This document shows positions 57,335-59,284 of a stretch of 59,284 nucleotides of DNA, piece after piece. Numbering within the stretch: the stretch's first letter is position 1; each line of letters opens with the position of its first letter. Both the position numbers and the translations under genes were made by a program. This stretch comes from Planctomycetota bacterium (GTDB lineage: Bacteria; Planctomycetota; PLA2; JAEUHO01): contig JADZCA010000071.1 of the NCBI GenBank assembly GCA_020851795.1, positions 1 to 59,284 on the forward strand, written 5' to 3'. Below the pieces are notes generated by a model. The model saw nothing but the letters and a program-made list of their open reading frames with translations, searched no databases and had not been told where the DNA came from.

Positions 57335-58882
57335 ATGGTCGCCCCGTTCAAGAACGAGCCGTTCTCCGACTTCAAGCGCCCCGAGCAGCGGCAGGCGTTC
57401 GAGGAGGCGCTCGAGCGCGTGGACGAGGAGCTCGGGGCCGACTACCCCGTCGTGATCGACGGCGAGCGCATCACGCGCGAGGCGACCTTCGAGACGCACG
57501 ACCCGTCCGACCCCGAGGTCGTCGTCGGGCGCTTCAGCAAGGCCGACGCCGACGACGGCCGTCGCGCCGTGGAGGCCGCCCACGCGGCCTTCCCCGCGTG
57601 GTCGGAGACGCCGTGGGCGGACCGCGCGCACCTGCTGTTCGAGATGGCCGACCGGATGCGCAAGGACAAGCACTACTACTCGGCGTGGATGGTGCGCGAG
57701 GTCGGCAAGACGTGGCCGGAGGCCGACGGCGACACGGCCGAGGCGATCGACTTCTGCGAGTACTACGGCCGCGAGGCGCTGCGCTACGGCAAGGGGCACC
57801 CGGTCGTGCAGACCGAGGACCACAACGAGTTCTTCTACGTGCCGCTCGGCGTCGGCGTCGTCATCCCGCCGTGGAACTTCCCGCTCGCCATCCCGACCGG
57901 CATGGCGACGGCGGCGCTCGCGGCCGGCAACACGGTGGTGCTCAAGCCCGCCGAGCTCTCGGCGACGATCGGGTGGAAGCTGTTCGAGCTGCTCGAGGCG
58001 GTCGGGTTCCCGCGCGGCGTCGTCAACTTCGTGCCGGGCTCGGGGCGCGTCGCCGGCCAGGCGATGGTCGAGCACCCGAAGACGCGCTTCGTCTCGTTCA
58101 CCGGGTCGATGGAGGTGGGCCTGCGCCTCGCCGAGACCTGCGGCAAGACGATGCCCGGCCAGCGCTGGATCAAGCGGCTCGTCGCCGAGATGGGCGGCAA
58201 GGACGGCATCGTCGTGGACGAGACCGCCGACCTCGACGCGGCCGCCACGGCCATCGTCGCCTCCGCGTTCGGCTTCCAGGGCCAGAAGTGCTCGGCCTGC
58301 TCGCGCGCGATCGTCGTGGACGCCGTCTACGACGCGCTGCTCGCGAAGGTGGTCGAGCGCACGAAGGCGCTCAAGGTGGGCGACGCGGCCGACCCGACGG
58401 TGAACGTCGGCCCGATGACGGGTGCGGCGCAGCGCGACAAGACGCTCGAGTACTGCGAGATCGCGCGCCAGGAGGGGCGCATCGTCGCGGGCGGGCACGC
58501 CGTCGGTGACAAGGGCTACTTCGTGGCGCCCACCGTCGTCGCCGACATCAAGCCCGACGCGCGGCTGGCCCAGGAAGAGGTGTTCGGGCCGGTGCTCTCG
58601 TTCCTGCGCGCCAAGGACTGGTCCGACGCGCTCGCGATCGCCAACGACACGCTCTACGGCCTGACCGGCGCCGTGTTCTCGAAGGACCCGCGCCGTCTCG
58701 CCGAGGCGAAGCGTCGCTTCTACGTGGGCAACCTCTACCTCAACCGCAAGTGCACCGGCGCGCTGGTCGGGGCGCACCCGTTCGGCGGCTACGACATGAG
58801 CGGCACGTGCAGCAAGGCGGGCGGGCCCGACTATCTCGGGCTCTTCCTCCAGTCCAAGTCCGTCGCCACCCGCCGGATCTAG
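57335..58882 (+). CDS. rocA: 1-pyrroline-5-carboxylate dehydrogenase
   Basis: A 515-residue aldehyde dehydrogenase with the RocA-type N-terminus (KNEPFSDFKRPEQRQAFEEA, then LGADYPVVIDGERI). It has the NAD fold (PPWNFPLAIPTGMATAA), catalytic Glu in AEMGGKDGIVV and catalytic Cys in GFQGQKCSACSR. It oxidises glutamate semialdehyde, from proline or ornithine, to glutamate. CGGAGG precedes the ATG and a TAGGCT box lies 20 nt upstream. No proline dehydrogenase gene is in the window. Confidence 0.95.
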   Translation: MVAPFKNEPFSDFKRPEQRQAFEEALERVDEELGADYPVVIDGERITREATFETHDPSDPEVVVGRFSKADADDGRRAVEAAHAAFPAWSETPWADRAHLLFEMADRMRKDKHYYSAWMVREVGKTWPEADGDTAEAIDFCEYYGREALRYGKGHPVVQTEDHNEFFYVPLGVGVVIPPWNFPLAIPTGMATAALAAGNTVVLKPAELSATIGWKLFELLEAVGFPRGVVNFVPGSGRVAGQAMVEHPKTRFVSFTGSMEVGLRLAETCGKTMPGQRWIKRLVAEMGGKDGIVVDETADLDAAATAIVASAFGFQGQKCSACSRAIVVDAVYDALLAKVVERTKALKVGDAADPTVNVGPMTGAAQRDKTLEYCEIARQEGRIVAGGHAVGDKGYFVAPTVVADIKPDARLAQEEVFGPVLSFLRAKDWSDALAIANDTLYGLTGAVFSKDPRRLAEAKRRFYVGNLYLNRKCTGALVGAHPFGGYDMSGTCSKAGGPDYLGLFLQSKSVATRRI

Positions 58883-58993
58883 ACGAGGGGGCCGGGCTGC
58901 GGAGTTCGTGGGCCCCGCTCCGCCTCGGCGGGGTCGCGGGGGTCGGGAGTTGCGGACGCGCAAGGGCGCCCGCGCTCGTCGGGCCCGCGCAAG

Positions 58994-59038
58994 TCGGTGC
59001 CAGGCACCGCAACGCGGTGCCTGGCACCGCGCTGCGGG
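58994..59038. repeat. 45-bp palindromic repeat, left copy
   Basis: Two inverted cores GGTGCCAGGCACC and GGTGCCTGGCACC around AACGC form a large palindrome, identical over 45 bp to the copy at 59158. They lie in a 320-nt gene-free stretch between convergent genes. Confidence 0.9.
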
Positions 59039-59157
59039 GCGCAGCGCCCCTCGGTCCCCTCGACCCTCGTCGCAGGGCTCCTCGGTCTCGGGCGCCTCGT
59101 CCGCGTGTCGGCGCGGCTGGACACGCGTTCCTCGGCGCGGCTTGTGCGGGTCGCAAT

Positions 59158-59202
59158 TCGGTGCCAGGCACCGCAACGCGGTGCCTGGCACCGCGCTGCG
59201 GG
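59158..59202. repeat. 45-bp palindromic repeat, right copy
   Basis: Identical to the copy at 58994 (start TCGGTGCCAGGCACC, end CGCTGCGGG). It abuts the stop codon of the partial minus-strand gene. No REP-associated transposase is in the window. Confidence 0.9.
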
Positions 59203-59284
59203 TCAGAGGCGCTGCGACTGGTTGCGCGCCTCGACCTCGGCCTCGACGCGCGCCCAGCGGGCGCCCGCGTCCATCGCGATCCGC
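59203..59284 (-). CDS. 3' end of a gene cut by the window edge
   Basis: On the minus strand 26 codons ending in TGA read RIAMDAGARWARVEAEVEAR and then NQSQRL. A helical charged C-terminus with ordinary codon use suggests a real gene continuing beyond the window. Too little remains to name it. Confidence 0.5.
   Translation of the reverse strand, partial: RIAMDAGARWARVEAEVEARNQSQRL

Noticed and set aside
53720..59191. Minus-strand open frame of 1823 codons
   Set aside because: It runs across three genes on both strands; it has Arg/Gly/Ala-only composition in the overlaps and no recognisable domain. The real gene in this stretch is the spermidine-synthase-like frame.

Overview
The window is 59 kb of very GC-rich DNA (by eye well above 70 % in most genes). 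It reads as a chromosomal contig from a Gram-negative-type bacterium, most likely a planctomycete or a similar deep-branching soil or water lineage. The clues are a transmembrane Ser/Thr kinase, an FHA-pseudokinase, a multi-membrane spermidine-synthase-like protein, large secreted proteins built of carboxypeptidase-regulatory-like domains, lipoproteins with lipoboxes, and DUF72, HD-GYP and PilZ proteins. The placement is inference; there is no rRNA in the window.

Layout. 1-2.5 kb: tRNA-Gly, PhoD-like phosphatase, SixA phosphatase, small membrane protein. 2.7-9 kb: minus-strand kinase, ComEC-like metallo-beta-lactamase hydrolase and Ski2-like helicase. 9-14.6 kb: BamE-like lipoprotein, alpha/beta-hydrolase-like protein lacking its nucleophile, glycine-rich RRM protein, and a tightly overlapping three-gene ABC importer of the cobalamin/siderophore type. 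14.7-22.6 kb: multi-zinc-ribbon protein, two tandem paralogous beta-domain surface proteins, two membrane proteins. 22.7-28.8 kb: NAD-dependent DNA ligase, processive GT2 glycosyltransferase, HD-GYP response regulator and PilZ protein; the last three look like a cyclic-di-GMP-linked surface polysaccharide module. 28.9-30.3 kb: two exported proteins.

30.3-40.3 kb is a distinct accessory island with lower GC and mostly unrecognised genes. It holds five copies of an exactly 132-bp element with 17-bp terminal inverted repeats, all in one orientation. It also holds three copies of a promoter-leader cassette encoding a conserved MRxR...PKRR start, a truncated DDE transposase, and small cytosolic and exported proteins. 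It looks like a repeat-driven gene-capture region, possibly of orphan immunity-type genes.

40.5-59.3 kb is core again: receiver-like protein, groES-groEL, Nudix hydrolase, glutamate dehydrogenase, DUF72, FHA-pseudokinase, RlmI-like methyltransferase, NAD synthetase, an extreme poly-Asp/Glu protein, RNase D, the giant spermidine-synthase-like protein, an EamA transporter, and pyrroline-5-carboxylate dehydrogenase. Glutamate made by the last enzyme can be deaminated by the glutamate dehydrogenase. The right edge carries two identical palindromic repeats and the 3' end of a minus-strand gene.

A recurrent signal across the core genes is a TANNNT box 6-7 nt before the start codon. At least ten genes on both strands show it, which predicts widespread leaderless transcription. 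Genes without it are either overlapped in operons or have a purine-rich ribosome binding site.
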